Source: Cytobacillus sp. IB215665 (lineage in GTDB: Bacteria; Bacillota; Bacilli; Bacillales; SM2101). From it: DNA of 64,000 bases. Shown piece after piece: positions 41,984 through 51,816 of the stretch. The notes below the pieces were generated by a model. The model saw nothing but the letters and a program-made list of their open reading frames with translations, made no database searches and was not told where the DNA came from. Position numbers and translations under genes: made by a program. Numbering within the stretch: the stretch's first letter is position 1; each line of letters starts with the position of its first letter. Where the stretch lies: positions 62,001 to 126,000 of the forward strand of contig NZ_JAXBME010000015.1 of the NCBI RefSeq assembly GCF_033963835.1. The letters are read 5' to 3'.

Positions 41984-44578
41984 ATGATAAAATCTAAGAA
42001 AAAACTAGCACTTAGTACCGCTTTAGCTCTTAGTATGACTTTGCCACAAATGGCGCCAGCTGTAACTCATGCAGCTGAAAATGAAGATATCGTTAAGCTA
42101 AGAGTAATGGAAACAACAGACATACACGTAAATCTAGTAAACTACGATTATTATAAAGATGCAGAAGTTCAAGACTTTGGGCTTGCAAAAACAGCAACAT
42201 TGATTAAGCAAGCACGTGAGGAAGCGAAAAACAGTTTATTATTCGATAATGGGGATCTCATTCAAGGAAATCCTTTAGGTGATTATGTCGCAAAAGTCGA
42301 TGTGCTTGAAGATGGTGAAACACATCCTGTATATAAAGCGATGAACTTATTAGATTATGATGCTGGTAATATTGGGAATCATGAATTTAATTACGGTTTA
42401 GACTTTTTAGGGACAAGCTTAAAAGGTTCAAATTTTCCGTATGTAAATGCGAACGTTTACATTGACGATCAAGATGGTGATGCAACAAATGATGAGAATT
42501 ATTTCACACCATACCTTATTTTAGACCGTGAAGTTGTCGATGAAGATGGCGAAACACATACATTAAAAGTAGGTGTCATTGGATTTACACCTCCTCAAAT
42601 TATGAACTGGGATAAGAAAAATCTTGAAGGTAAAGTCATCGCAAAAGATATCATAGAAACTGCAGAAAAGTTTGTCCCTGAAATGAAAGAAAAGGGTGCT
42701 GATATCATTGTTGCCATCCCTCACTCAGGCATAGGGAAAGCAACCGATGAAGGAATGCAAGAAAATGCTACATTTGAATTAAGTAAAGTAGAAGGTATAG
42801 ATGCAATTCTATTTGGACATTCTCATTCCGTCTTCCCGAGTGAAACATATGCAGACATAGAGGGTGTTGATGTTGAAACTGGTAAAATTAACGGTGTAGC
42901 GTCTGTTATGCCAGGTTACTGGGGAAATCATTTAGGATTGATTGATTTCACACTTGAAAAGAAAGATGATAGTTGGACTGTTGTAGATTCACAATCTTCT
43001 GTACAAGCTATCTATGATAAAGAATCAAATACGCCATTAGTTGATGCAGATCAATCAATTGTTGACGCAGTGCATGAGGAACACGAGGGAACTATTGAAT
43101 GGGTTAACAGTCCAGTAGGAACGACAACAGCACCAATTAATAGCTATTTTGCGCTCGTTCAAGATGATCCTTCAATCCAAATTGTAACGAATGCACAAAA
43201 ATGGTATGTCGAAAACTATGTTCAAGGTACTGAATATGAGGGCTTACCGATTCTTTCGGCAGGTGCACCTTTCAAAGCTGGTGGACGTGGAGGAGCGACT
43301 TATTACACTGATGTTCCAGCAGGAGAAATTGCGATTAAAAATGTAGCAGATATGTATTTATATCCTAATACGCTGCAAGCTCTTCTTATTAATGGGGCGG
43401 ATGTGAAAGAATGGCTTGAAATGTCAGCTGGACAATTTAATCAAATTGATGCATCTTCTACTGAAGAGCAAGAGTTAATTAATGTAGCATTCCCGACTTA
43501 TAACTTTGACGTAATTGATGGTGTTTCTTATCAAGTCGATGTAACACAACCTGCAAAGTATGATGATAAAGGAAATATCGTTAATCCAGATGCAAGCCGT
43601 ATCGTAAATTTACAATTTGAAGGCAAAGAAGTTTCAAGTGAACAGAAGTTTATTGTCGTAACAAATAACTATCGAGCTACTGGTGGTGGTAATTTCCCTG
43701 GTATTAGTGCTGACAAAGTTATCATTGAATCACCGGATGAAAACCGCCAAGCGATAATCAATTACATTTTAGATAAACAAACGATTAACCCTTCAGCTGA
43801 TATGAATTGGTCATTTGCACCAATTAACTCTGAGCTGAATGTAACATTTGAGACTTCTCCTGAAGCTACAAAATATTTAGAGGGAGAAAAAATCGCTTAT
43901 ATTGAAACACTTGAAAGTGGTTTTGCGAAATTCTCAATCGATTTAGTTGGAGATCAGCAAGGTGACGACGACAACGAAAATAACGAAAATAACACTGATG
44001 ACAACGAGAATAACAACAACGATAACGAAAGTGATACTGAAAGCAAACAATTTACTGATGTACCTGAAAATCATTGGGCGAAACAGTATATTGATGAATT
44101 GACAGCTATGGAAATCATCAAGGGAAAATCAGCAACAATATTTGACCCGAATGCAAATGTCACTCGTGCTCAATTTGCATCATTAATTGTACGCTCTCTT
44201 GGTTTAACTTCTACAAATGAATCACCATTTAAAGATGTCTCAGCTGAACAAGCAGCAGAAATTACTGCAGCGTTTGAAGCAGGCATTGTAACAGGGAAAA
44301 CATCAACAATATTTGACCCAAGTGCATCAATTACTCGTGAACAAGCAGCAGCTATGTTAATACGTGCTTATAATGTGAAGATGGATACAACACACACGCC
44401 GTCTACAGAATTATCATACAGTGATGCAAGTAGTATTGGGGATTGGGCAAAAGACTATGTTACCTCAGCAAATGAGCTAGGCATGATGACCGGTTACCTA
44501 GATGGTTCTTTTGGTCCAAGCAATACTGCTACACGTGCACAAGCAGCGAAAGTGATTTATATGTTATTACAACAATAA
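41984..44578 (+). CDS. S-layer-anchored 5'-nucleotidase / 2',3'-cyclic phosphodiesterase
   Basis: 864 residues. Signal peptide (1-30, ending VTHAA). Metallophosphoesterase domain from about 36 with ETTDIHVN, FDNGDLIQGNP, GNHEFNYGLDF and the GHSHSVFP metal site; 5_nucleotid_C domain from about 365 (NSPVGTTTAPINSYFALVQ ... GAPFKAGGRGG). A linker rich in Asp, Asn and Glu (about 665-685), then three SLH domains, each with a FxDV/YSDA start and an FDPNA/FGPSN-T-R-A/E turn, that bind cell-wall polysaccharide. It would release phosphate and nucleosides from extracellular nucleotides. GAAGGGAAGG precedes the ATG. Single gene with its own promoter and terminator. Confidence 0.94.
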   Translation: MIKSKKKLALSTALALSMTLPQMAPAVTHAAENEDIVKLRVMETTDIHVNLVNYDYYKDAEVQDFGLAKTATLIKQAREEAKNSLLFDNGDLIQGNPLGDYVAKVDVLEDGETHPVYKAMNLLDYDAGNIGNHEFNYGLDFLGTSLKGSNFPYVNANVYIDDQDGDATNDENYFTPYLILDREVVDEDGETHTLKVGVIGFTPPQIMNWDKKNLEGKVIAKDIIETAEKFVPEMKEKGADIIVAIPHSGIGKATDEGMQENATFELSKVEGIDAILFGHSHSVFPSETYADIEGVDVETGKINGVASVMPGYWGNHLGLIDFTLEKKDDSWTVVDSQSSVQAIYDKESNTPLVDADQSIVDAVHEEHEGTIEWVNSPVGTTTAPINSYFALVQDDPSIQIVTNAQKWYVENYVQGTEYEGLPILSAGAPFKAGGRGGATYYTDVPAGEIAIKNVADMYLYPNTLQALLINGADVKEWLEMSAGQFNQIDASSTEEQELINVAFPTYNFDVIDGVSYQVDVTQPAKYDDKGNIVNPDASRIVNLQFEGKEVSSEQKFIVVTNNYRATGGGNFPGISADKVIIESPDENRQAIINYILDKQTINPSADMNWSFAPINSELNVTFETSPEATKYLEGEKIAYIETLESGFAKFSIDLVGDQQGDDDNENNENNTDDNENNNNDNESDTESKQFTDVPENHWAKQYIDELTAMEIIKGKSATIFDPNANVTRAQFASLIVRSLGLTSTNESPFKDVSAEQAAEITAAFEAGIVTGKTSTIFDPSASITREQAAAMLIRAYNVKMDTTHTPSTELSYSDASSIGDWAKDYVTSANELGMMTGYLDGSFGPSNTATRAQAAKVIYMLLQQ

Positions 44579-44588
44579 CAAATGATAG

Positions 44589-44623
44589 AAAAAAGGATGA
44601 CCTTTTCAGTGTCATCCTTTTTT
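44589..44623. terminator. Terminator of the surface nucleotidase gene
   Basis: AAAAAAGGATGAC, 9-base loop, GTCATCCTTTTTT; bidirectional between convergent genes. Confidence 0.9.
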
Positions 44624-44668
44624 CTTTCGTTTAACTATAATACGTTAATTATGTATAAAAAAAGTTGA

Positions 44669-45409
44669 TTATAATTGCTTAAGGAAATATTCTCTTAAAG
44701 GTATTTTTCTACCTTCAAAATCCCAATTGCGATACAGGGTGAAAATATGTTGTATATCTCCATGTGCTCTTTCTTCTACTAGGTTCTTTACTAGTAAACT
44801 GCTTCTCCAGTAATCAAACATTATACTAGCCAAACTGCCTTCATATGAATTATATCCAAAATCTTCGATAGAATGTCCGCCGTATTTCTCACTAAATACG
44901 TTGACTAACTCATTTTCAACTTGAAATACTTCTTGAAAGTCTTTTTCGCTTAATAAATGCTTTCTTGGTATGTAGAAGCACATTCCTTCTTCAAACCAAT
45001 AGTCGTCTTCACGGTCATCATCAAAATCTCCAAGAAACAAATCAGAGTGATGTGTAAGTTCATGTGCTAAAATCACCAATATATGTTCAATTGAGAGATT
45101 GTTATAGAAACTATGTATGTGTGGAAGGCCTTTGTCTTCTAACTGGCGGATAAATAATTTCTTCCATTCGTCTACATCTGGAGTCATATATATTACATCT
45201 TGCTTGGTGAATGCTGGTATCGGTATATTTGAGAAAAAGCTAGTAACAAGGTCTTCTGATGTCCAAACTACACCTTTTGGCACCTGAGATAACGAGTAGT
45301 TATCTTCTAATATTTTGCGATAACTCTTTAGAGCATTAAATAAATAATGAGCATTATCTTTAATATCTTTAACTTTATCCTCTTTTTCAAATGCAAAAAC
45401 TTGTTTCAT
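44669..45409 (-). CDS. Putative zinc metallopeptidase (HExxH), cytoplasmic
   Basis: 246 residues without a signal peptide. The segment HILVILAHELTHHSDLF near residue 115 contains the HExxH zinc site, and DYWFEEGMCFYIPRKH about 25 residues later carries a Glu placed as in gluzincin-type peptidases. No family name recognised beyond zincin-like. AAAGGGGAAATTTACAA precedes the ATG. Single gene. Could be a peptidase or a degenerate relative used as a regulator; substrate unknown. Confidence 0.72.
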   Translation of the reverse strand: MKQVFAFEKEDKVKDIKDNAHYLFNALKSYRKILEDNYSLSQVPKGVVWTSEDLVTSFFSNIPIPAFTKQDVIYMTPDVDEWKKLFIRQLEDKGLPHIHSFYNNLSIEHILVILAHELTHHSDLFLGDFDDDREDDYWFEEGMCFYIPRKHLLSEKDFQEVFQVENELVNVFSEKYGGHSIEDFGYNSYEGSLASIMFDYWRSSLLVKNLVEERAHGDIQHIFTLYRNWDFEGRKIPLREYFLKQL

Positions 45410-45670
45410 TTGTAAATTTCCCCTTTAATAGATCACTATTGTTAATTGAAAAATATCTATTATTTATATTATATTTTAACACAATATTCCATTAATCTTT
45501 ATTTTACGTTCACACCGATAATTAGCTAGAAAACAGTCAATAACAAAGAAATGTATTATATGTTAAATTTGTGAGGATGATATATGACAAACAGATTAAT
45601 CTTTACATTTTTTTAACTACAGCTTAATATAAGTAAGTCTATAATATGTTTATATAGGTTTTTTTAGTAG

Positions 45671-45832
45671 GATTCTTTTCGGCATATTTGTAGTTATTAT
45701 AACAAATTGGTACATAAAGAAGTGGCTTTATAGGTTGGTCATCGGTTTTATAGAAGAGAAGTTGCCACGAACTCTAGTTGTTTACTTGTTTATTTCCTAA
45801 TAAGAAAAACAATAACTAAAGCGTAACAAGCT
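45671..45832. repeat. Interspersed miniature element (E10)
   Basis: GATTCTTTTCGGCATATTTG ... AAAGCGTAACAAGCT, 162 bp, with the CCACGAACTCTAGTTG core. Flanks TTTAGTAG and TTTAGTAT (7 of 8). Confidence 0.75.
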
Positions 45833-45862
45833 TTTAGTATACTATGTTCCTACCTTTACTAA

Positions 45863-46007
45863 GGCTCATTACGTAAATTTGTTGCTATTGCTACGAAATT
45901 TGGTCAGTAACATTTTTTTCATCATTTTAGCAAAGAAAAGATGCTATAAACTCTAGTTGTGTATATGTATAAATGTTAGTACGAAAAATAACAATGCGAA
46001 AACAGCC
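45863..46007. repeat. Interspersed miniature element with perfect 8-bp target duplication (E11)
   Basis: 145 bp, GGCTCATTACGTAAATTTGTTG ... ACAATGCGAAAACAGCC, flanked exactly by TTTACTAA (45855-45862 and 46008-46015). Type copy for the family: ends are imperfect inverted repeats (GGCTc/gnTTnCG), about 110-165 bp, no coding capacity. With E10 it fills most of the 45410-46164 gap, where no gene is seen. Confidence 0.88.
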
Positions 46008-46164
46008 TTTACTAAATTACTCTAAAAAAGTTGTAGGAGAGTAGATCCCACAACACTCTAGTCATATCGTGCTGTATGAACAACAACAATTTAAATCTAA
46101 CAAGCTTAATATGAGGAACTTATTCTAACTTTAATACATACATCTTTTTGGAGGTTGCACATTT

Positions 46165-47361
46165 ATGAATAGTCTTAACAATGAACCATCTAAAGGGAAG
46201 AGGTTACGAGAAATTTTCAAAATCTCATCTTTATTAGGATTCACCTCGTTTGGAGGACCTGTAGCCCATTTGGGGTTTTTCCAAAATGAATACGTCAAAA
46301 AAAGAAAATGGCTGGATGATCATAGCTATGCTAATTTAGTTGCTCTTTGTCAGTTTCTTCCTGGACCAGCGAGTAGTCAGGTGGGGATTGCGATTGGGAT
46401 GATTCGTGGTGGCTTGCTAGGTGGAGTGATTTCATGGTTAGGGTTTACACTCCCATCTGTTATTGCCCTCGTCCTGTTCGCTTATATATATCAAAGCTTT
46501 GACTTAGGTGGTGCAGGCTGGATACATGGGCTGAAGATTGTGGCGGTGGCAGTTGTTGCCCAGGCTATCATGAACATGGGGAAAAAGCTAGCTCCAGACC
46601 GACCTAGAATAACTATAGCAATATTGAGCGCTATATTTATACTCATTTTGCCGACAGCCATAAGTCAACTAGCATTAATATTAATTGCTGGTTTGGTGGG
46701 ATTAATTCTTTATAAAAACAAACAAAACTCTCCTATGAAAGAGTTAAAAGTTGGGATTAATCGCAAAATTGGTGTTTTTGCTTGGGTATTATTCTTTGGT
46801 TTATTAATAGGGCTTCCTATCCTTAGACAACTATCAGCAAGTCAATCGCTTGCCATTTTCGATACGTTTTATCGCGTAGGATCACTCGTTTTTGGTGGTG
46901 GTCATGTTGTATTACCAATGTTAGAAAGAGAAGTTGTTCCTAGCGGTTGGATTACTAAGGAAACCTTTTTAGCTGGATATGGAGCAGCGCAGGCAGTACC
47001 TGGTCCATTATTTACTTTTTCAGGGTATTTAGGTGCAATTATTAACGGATGGAAAGGTGCTACAATAGCTACAATTGCGATATTTTTGCCATCATTTTTA
47101 CTTATTATTGGAACATTACCATTCTGGGACATGATTCGTAAGTATCCTTATATACAGTCTGTGTTAATGGGAGTAAATGCAGGTGTATTAGGAATTTTAT
47201 TAGCTGCTCTTTACGATCCAATTTTTACTAGTGCTATAGCTACACCCGTTGATTTTGCACTTGCAATTGCAGCATTTACATTACTCGTTTATTGGAAAGT
47301 TCCAGCATGGCTTGTCGTTATATTAGCAGCCTTAGGTGGAGCCATCGTAGGAATTTTATAA
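46165..47361 (+). CDS. chrA: Chromate transporter ChrA (two-domain)
   Basis: 398 residues with two homologous CHR halves. The first has LLGFTSFGGPVAHLGFF and LCQFLPGPASSQVGIAIG; the second RVGSLVFGGGHVVLPMLERE and GYGAAQAVPGPLFTFSGYLG, which are the paired signature motifs of the CHR superfamily. About ten membrane helices. Family members expel chromate, conferring resistance; sulfate is an analogue. TTTTGGAGG precedes the ATG. Single gene; no ChrB or ChrI regulator in the window. Confidence 0.94.
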   Translation: MNSLNNEPSKGKRLREIFKISSLLGFTSFGGPVAHLGFFQNEYVKKRKWLDDHSYANLVALCQFLPGPASSQVGIAIGMIRGGLLGGVISWLGFTLPSVIALVLFAYIYQSFDLGGAGWIHGLKIVAVAVVAQAIMNMGKKLAPDRPRITIAILSAIFILILPTAISQLALILIAGLVGLILYKNKQNSPMKELKVGINRKIGVFAWVLFFGLLIGLPILRQLSASQSLAIFDTFYRVGSLVFGGGHVVLPMLEREVVPSGWITKETFLAGYGAAQAVPGPLFTFSGYLGAIINGWKGATIATIAIFLPSFLLIIGTLPFWDMIRKYPYIQSVLMGVNAGVLGILLAALYDPIFTSAIATPVDFALAIAAFTLLVYWKVPAWLVVILAALGGAIVGIL

Positions 47362-47369
47362 TGGATTTG

Positions 47370-47438
47370 AGCTAGATGACAATGTCACCGCTACCCATAG
47401 AATGTGGGGAATGGTGACATTGGTCAGATAGCTTTTTT
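47370..47438. terminator. Long terminator hairpin, chrA / citA
   Basis: AATGTCACC pairs with GGTGACATT, extended outward by AGCTAGATGAC against GTCAGATAGCT, and followed by TTTTTT. Between convergent genes. Confidence 0.85.
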
Positions 47439-48531
47439 AACTAGGGATATGTCCAATATATTGAGCTTTTGGACGGATGATTCTATTGTTTGCAGCTTGT
47501 TCTAATACATGTGCCGTCCAACCTGCCATTCTACTTGCTGTAAATGTTGGTGTATAAAGGTTTACAGGCATCTTCACTGCCCGGAGCACAGCTGCTGCAT
47601 AAAATTCTACATTTGTATATAACTTACGTCCAGGCTTATATTTTTCAAGTAAAGCAATTGCCTCCTCTTCGACATGAATTGCTAAGTCAAACCAGTCATC
47701 GTCCTTTACTAGTTGCTGAACAATGTTTCTTAAGGCAAATGCGCGAGGGTCATGAGTTTTATATACTCTATGGCCAAACCCCATAATTTTTCTTCCTTGT
47801 TCAAGTTGCTCAGTTATCCAGCTGTTAGCGTATTGTTTTGAGTTAATCTCATTAAGCATGTCAACTACATCTGTAGGTGCACCGCCATGTAGTGGTCCTT
47901 TCATCGCACCTATCGCCCCAACTATTGCTGAGATAAGGTCAGATTGTGTTGATGTGATCGTTCGTGCTGAAAAAGTTGATGCATTCATTCCATGTTCAGC
48001 TGTAAGGATAAAGTATGCTGATAATGCTTTTGCATGTGCCTGCTTTGGTATGGCTCCTGATAACATGTATAAATAATTAGAGACATGATCTAAAGTTTTA
48101 TTAGGTTCAATGTAATTCGTATTTGTCAAACGATGATAGCGGTAAGCTATAATTGTTGGAGTCAGAGCAATAACTCTAATTGCGTCATTTTTAGCTGGAG
48201 GCCAATAAGTTAATTGTCCATCTAAACAAGAAATAGCAGTACGTAATACACTCATCATATCCATTTCAACTGGTAATTTATCGATAATGATCGTAACATC
48301 CTCTGGTATGTTACGATATGCAGTTAATTGATTTTGTAATTGTATTAACTGATCATTTGTTGGTAGCTCTCCATACAGAAGCAAATAAACAATTTCTTCA
48401 TAAGAATGATTTTCCGCCAACTCTTGTGCATGATAGCCTCGGTAGATCAGTTTCCCCTTGTGTCCGTCAATAAAACTAATTTCAGAATTTGCTACGATAA
48501 CACCTTCTAACCCTTTGTTCATTGTCAACAT
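47437..48531 (-). CDS. citA: Citrate synthase, CitA type
   Basis: 364 residues, a type II-like small citrate synthase: GLEGVIVANSEISFIDG at the N-terminus, active-site His in LTAEHGMNASTFSAR, GPLHGGAP, and FGHRVYKTHDPRA. The position that is Asp in most citrate synthases (NVDFY) reads Glu (NVEFYAAAV). It condenses oxaloacetate with acetyl-CoA. The divergent LysR gene 112 bases away reproduces the B. subtilis citA-citR pair, whose CitA is the minor enzyme repressed by CitR; naming rests on that arrangement as well as sequence. AGGAGG precedes the first ATG by 5 bases. Confidence 0.88.
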   Translation of the reverse strand: MLTMNKGLEGVIVANSEISFIDGHKGKLIYRGYHAQELAENHSYEEIVYLLLYGELPTNDQLIQLQNQLTAYRNIPEDVTIIIDKLPVEMDMMSVLRTAISCLDGQLTYWPPAKNDAIRVIALTPTIIAYRYHRLTNTNYIEPNKTLDHVSNYLYMLSGAIPKQAHAKALSAYFILTAEHGMNASTFSARTITSTQSDLISAIVGAIGAMKGPLHGGAPTDVVDMLNEINSKQYANSWITEQLEQGRKIMGFGHRVYKTHDPRAFALRNIVQQLVKDDDWFDLAIHVEEEAIALLEKYKPGRKLYTNVEFYAAAVLRAVKMPVNLYTPTFTASRMAGWTAHVLEQAANNRIIRPKAQYIGHIPS

Positions 48532-48643
48532 ACATTCCTCCTAGGTAATCATAATATACTAATAGTTTATAACGTTGCTTTAATTACGAATATTAAATAA
48601 TATAAAGTATATTAATAAGGAAATTTAATTAAAGGAGGACTTT

Positions 48644-49555
48644 ATGGATATTCGTTGGCTCCAAACATTTATTGTTGCTGCAAAATATCAAAATTTTCGT
48701 ATTACTTCAGAAAAATTATTCATGGCACAACCAACTGTAACTTTCCATATTCAAAACCTAGAAAGGTTTCTTGGTGTTACTCTTTTTAGTAAAAAAGGAA
48801 GAAATATTGAACTTACTTCAACAGGCATGAAGTTTTTACCATATGCGAAAAATGTAGTACAAAGTTTAGAAATTGGCATAGATGAACTTGAAAGCTGGCG
48901 ACAGGGCTATAATCGCAAATTAACGATTGCTTCCTCGCCATTAATAGCAGCTTCTATTCTTCCTAATCTACTTAGAGTGTTTATTAAAAAACATAGAGAA
49001 ATAGAAATTGCTGTAAAGGTTATGGAATCAGAGGACATAGTTACTGCTGTGAAAAATAGGGAGGTTGATATTGGTTTATCTCGCAAATACGTTGTAGACT
49101 CATCTTTACAAATAACAAAAATTATTGATGATCCTGTTGTATTAGTTATTCCTCATGATGGATGGGATTTTGACGCAGGCATACCATTTGATATAGAAGA
49201 GATTATAAATAATTATTTGATTTTCACACATAATCATCCGGATTATTGGGAGGGGCTTCTTCATCAACTTAGAGATAGGTTTGCTAAAATGCGTAGAATG
49301 GAAGTCACTCAAGTAAATGTAACGAAGCGATTTATTGAAGAGGGGCTAGGCATATCTTTTCTGCCTCGGTCAACGATTATTCGTGAAACGTTAGAAGGTC
49401 GGTTGTTAGAAGTCGAAATACAAAATTTTTCTATGCCAAAAGCAGCAACATATTTAATTGTTAATCATTCTGAAAGCGATGAAGTTCTGTTATTTAAAGA
49501 TAGTTTAATACATTTTTACCATGGTAATACAAAAAATAAAAATAATGAAAATTAG
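48644..49555 (+). CDS. citR: LysR-family regulator CitR
   Basis: 303 residues: winged helix-turn-helix at the N-terminus (WLQTFIVAAKYQNFRITSEKLFMAQPTVTFHIQNLERFLG, seen as NFRITSEKLFMAQPTVTFHI) and a LysR substrate-binding domain from about 90. AAAGGAGG precedes the ATG. Divergent from citA, so it probably controls that gene from the 112-base AT-rich interval and represses itself, as CitR does in B. subtilis. The effector is not predictable here. Confidence 0.87.
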   Translation: MDIRWLQTFIVAAKYQNFRITSEKLFMAQPTVTFHIQNLERFLGVTLFSKKGRNIELTSTGMKFLPYAKNVVQSLEIGIDELESWRQGYNRKLTIASSPLIAASILPNLLRVFIKKHREIEIAVKVMESEDIVTAVKNREVDIGLSRKYVVDSSLQITKIIDDPVVLVIPHDGWDFDAGIPFDIEEIINNYLIFTHNHPDYWEGLLHQLRDRFAKMRRMEVTQVNVTKRFIEEGLGISFLPRSTIIRETLEGRLLEVEIQNFSMPKAATYLIVNHSESDEVLLFKDSLIHFYHGNTKNKNNEN

Positions 49556-49768
49556 AATGAATCTTCAGAAAAGAATCATGTATAATTAACTTATTCGAAT
49601 AACTATTTCTTAATAATTTACTTACTAGTAAGTAAATGTTATTTTCGTCAAAGTAGTTGTTATTTTTTTTATTATGTTGGAAGCTATCATGTAAAACAAT
49701 TGAAGTTGAAGGTTAGTGCAAAAACAACAGTCGAAAAGAAACAGCATAAAAAAAGGGGGGAGATTGAT

Positions 49769-51253
49769 ATGGGAAAGGTTGAAGCATTAAAGGTTAAGGA
49801 TGTAAGAACGAAAAATTTGTTAATGTTTTTGACGTTTTCAATTACTCTCATAGCTGGCTTATTGAATGCTTTAGTTAATGACGGTGGGAATGTAAAAGTT
49901 ATTTTATATATTAGTACGATCATGTTAAACACGATTACTTTTCTCGTCTATAAAAAGTTTAAAAATGAAATAATTTATGCGTACATAGCAGTTATTTTAT
50001 GTTTTATTCCACCTATCATTATATTGCCAATTAGTAAGTCAACAATTACCATATTGCTTATTGCTTTTTACACAGCGGTATTTTCAGCAATACAATTACA
50101 AAAGAGGCTATTTGTAGTTGGATACACACTAGGTTTTATTGTTTTGATCGGCATAATATATTTCGAGCCTAGCGACATGACATTTTATTCAGATTCATCA
50201 GCAGCGCTATTCTTGACGTATATACTAATAGGGGTGTTACTGTTAGTACTCACAACTTTGAGTGAAAGGCAGTATCGAAATTTGCATGAACACATTGAAT
50301 CAACCGAAGCTCAAGCACGAAAATCAACAAAACAAAAGACAACCTTACAGGACAGCATAAAGGAAGTGATTGATAATATAGAAAGAACTTATGAACAATT
50401 AAATCAAAACCTTATTTCGCAAAATGAAATGAGTACTGCTATTAGTGAAGTATCGGTTAGTAGTCAAAAACAGACAAATCATATACTCGATATTGCTAAT
50501 CATTTAAGGCAAACTAGATCACTCATCACAGAAGTTCATGAAACATCAGAAATTGTGAAGAACGATTCTGAAAATGCTCAATCGGTTGCACAAGAAGGAA
50601 CTGATAAGATGAATGAATTAGCACATGAAATGAATAATTTGCATAATAGTGTACGTGAGATGAATGACACTTTTCTAATACTAACTGAAAAAATTAATGA
50701 CTCAAATAGTTTGACTGATACAATTAAATCAATCACTTCGCAAACTAATTTACTCGCATTAAATGCATCTATTGAGGCTGCAAGAGCTGGAGATGCTGGG
50801 AGAGGATTTTCGATTGTTGCTGAAGAAATCCGCAAGCTAGCTGAAGTTACTGAGCAAACAACCGTACAGATTGAAAATAATTTAAAACAAATAAATGACA
50901 GCAACAGCTTAGTTCAGGAAAAACTCATGGAAAGTAGTGATAAATTAACGATGAGTTTGAAGACAACGAATAGTAGTACTTCTTACTTTAACGAAATTTA
51001 TCACTCATTGGTTGAACTATCTAACAGGATGGAAAAACTTACAGGAGTATCAGAAAATGTTCAATTAAAAACAGTAAATGATGAGAATTCAATAGAGGAG
51101 TTTTCTGCACTTCTTGAACAAACGTCAGCTAGTTTACAACAAATGTCTGCAACAATTGATCATTTAAATGATGATAATAAAAAAATTATTAATTATTTAA
51201 CCGAAACGGATAACAAAGTGCAAATAATACGTAATCAATTTGATATCAAGTAA
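49769..51253 (+). CDS. Methyl-accepting chemotaxis protein
   Basis: 494 residues: five or six hydrophobic helices in the first 180 residues instead of a large extracellular sensor, then a long coiled coil whose hairpin tip is [38 protein letters not shown] (shown in part as [16 protein letters not shown] and [10 protein letters not shown]), the CheA/CheW contact region. It signals to the flagellar kinase; a polytopic membrane sensor suggests detection within or through the membrane, e.g. redox or proton-motive state, but this is inference. The frame is open from 49700; ATG 49769 (MGKVEALKV) is chosen for AGGGGGGAGA just upstream. Single gene. Confidence 0.91.
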   Translation: MGKVEALKVKDVRTKNLLMFLTFSITLIAGLLNALVNDGGNVKVILYISTIMLNTITFLVYKKFKNEIIYAYIAVILCFIPPIIILPISKSTITILLIAFYTAVFSAIQLQKRLFVVGYTLGFIVLIGIIYFEPSDMTFYSDSSAALFLTYILIGVLLLVLTTLSERQYRNLHEHIESTEAQARKSTKQKTTLQDSIKEVIDNIERTYEQLNQNLISQNEMSTAISEVSVSSQKQTNHILDIANHLRQTRSLITEVHETSEIVKNDSENAQSVAQEGTDKMNELAHEMNNLHNSVREMNDTFLILTEKINDSNSLTDTIKSITSQTNLLALNASIEAARAGDAGRGFSIVAEEIRKLAEVTEQTTVQIENNLKQINDSNSLVQEKLMESSDKLTMSLKTTNSSTSYFNEIYHSLVELSNRMEKLTGVSENVQLKTVNDENSIEEFSALLEQTSASLQQMSATIDHLNDDNKKIINYLTETDNKVQIIRNQFDIK

Positions 51254-51329
51254 TATAAAGGAACGTGTTTACTTTCCTGCTCATTTGTAATATTATACAA
51301 AGAAGATTAAAATTGTAAGTTAAAGGCAT

Positions 51330-51636
51330 TGAAGAGAAAAAGTAGGGCATTTTTTTCTTAACAGAGAGCTTCGGTAGCTGAAAAGAAGTAAGAAAAGATT
51401 GTTTGAACAATGGTCTCTGAGCTTTACACTGAACGATGGAGGCTTTAAATTACTATTTAGTAGGCTGTGACGGGATTTGGCACCTGTTATCAATGTCAAG
51501 GTATAAGAGTATTGTTTGTTGCTCCGTACTGTTTGAGGCTAATAATAAAAGGTTATTATTAGTGAATTAAGGTGGTACCACGAGATTTTTCCCTCGTCCT
51601 TAGACAAAATTGTCTTTAGGGCGAGGGTTTTTATTT
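51330..51636 (+). promoter_or_regulatory. T-box leader of metG
   Basis: Contains AGAGAG near 51363, a specifier-loop-like GAACAATGG near 51405 with ATG (Met) as the probable specifier, the T-box core AAGGTGGTACCACG at 51569-51582, and a long terminator (51591-51634). Uncharged tRNA-Met would stabilise the antiterminator and allow read-through into metG. Specifier placement is by eye; the T-box core is certain. The remaining bases between 51254 and the metG start show no gene. Confidence 0.88.
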
Positions 51637-51640
51637 TTCA
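51591..51640 (+). terminator. T-box terminator of metG
   Basis: CCCTCGtCCttaGACAA pairs with TTGTCtttAGGGCGAGGG, followed by TTTTTATTTTT; its 5' arm competes with the T-box antiterminator. Confidence 0.9.
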
Positions 51641-51816
51641 CTGAATTGAATCCCCTCTTTGCGTAAGGGTATGTCAATTTAGGAATTCCCTTCCCCACCT
51701 AATTAAACAGTTGTTCAAATTTGATTGACTTCACAGTTGTATAACAAAAACTGTTGTGTTTAACAAATGTGTAAAAAACTAGATGTGAAAATAACGTGAT
51801 AGTAGGAGGTTTGTTA

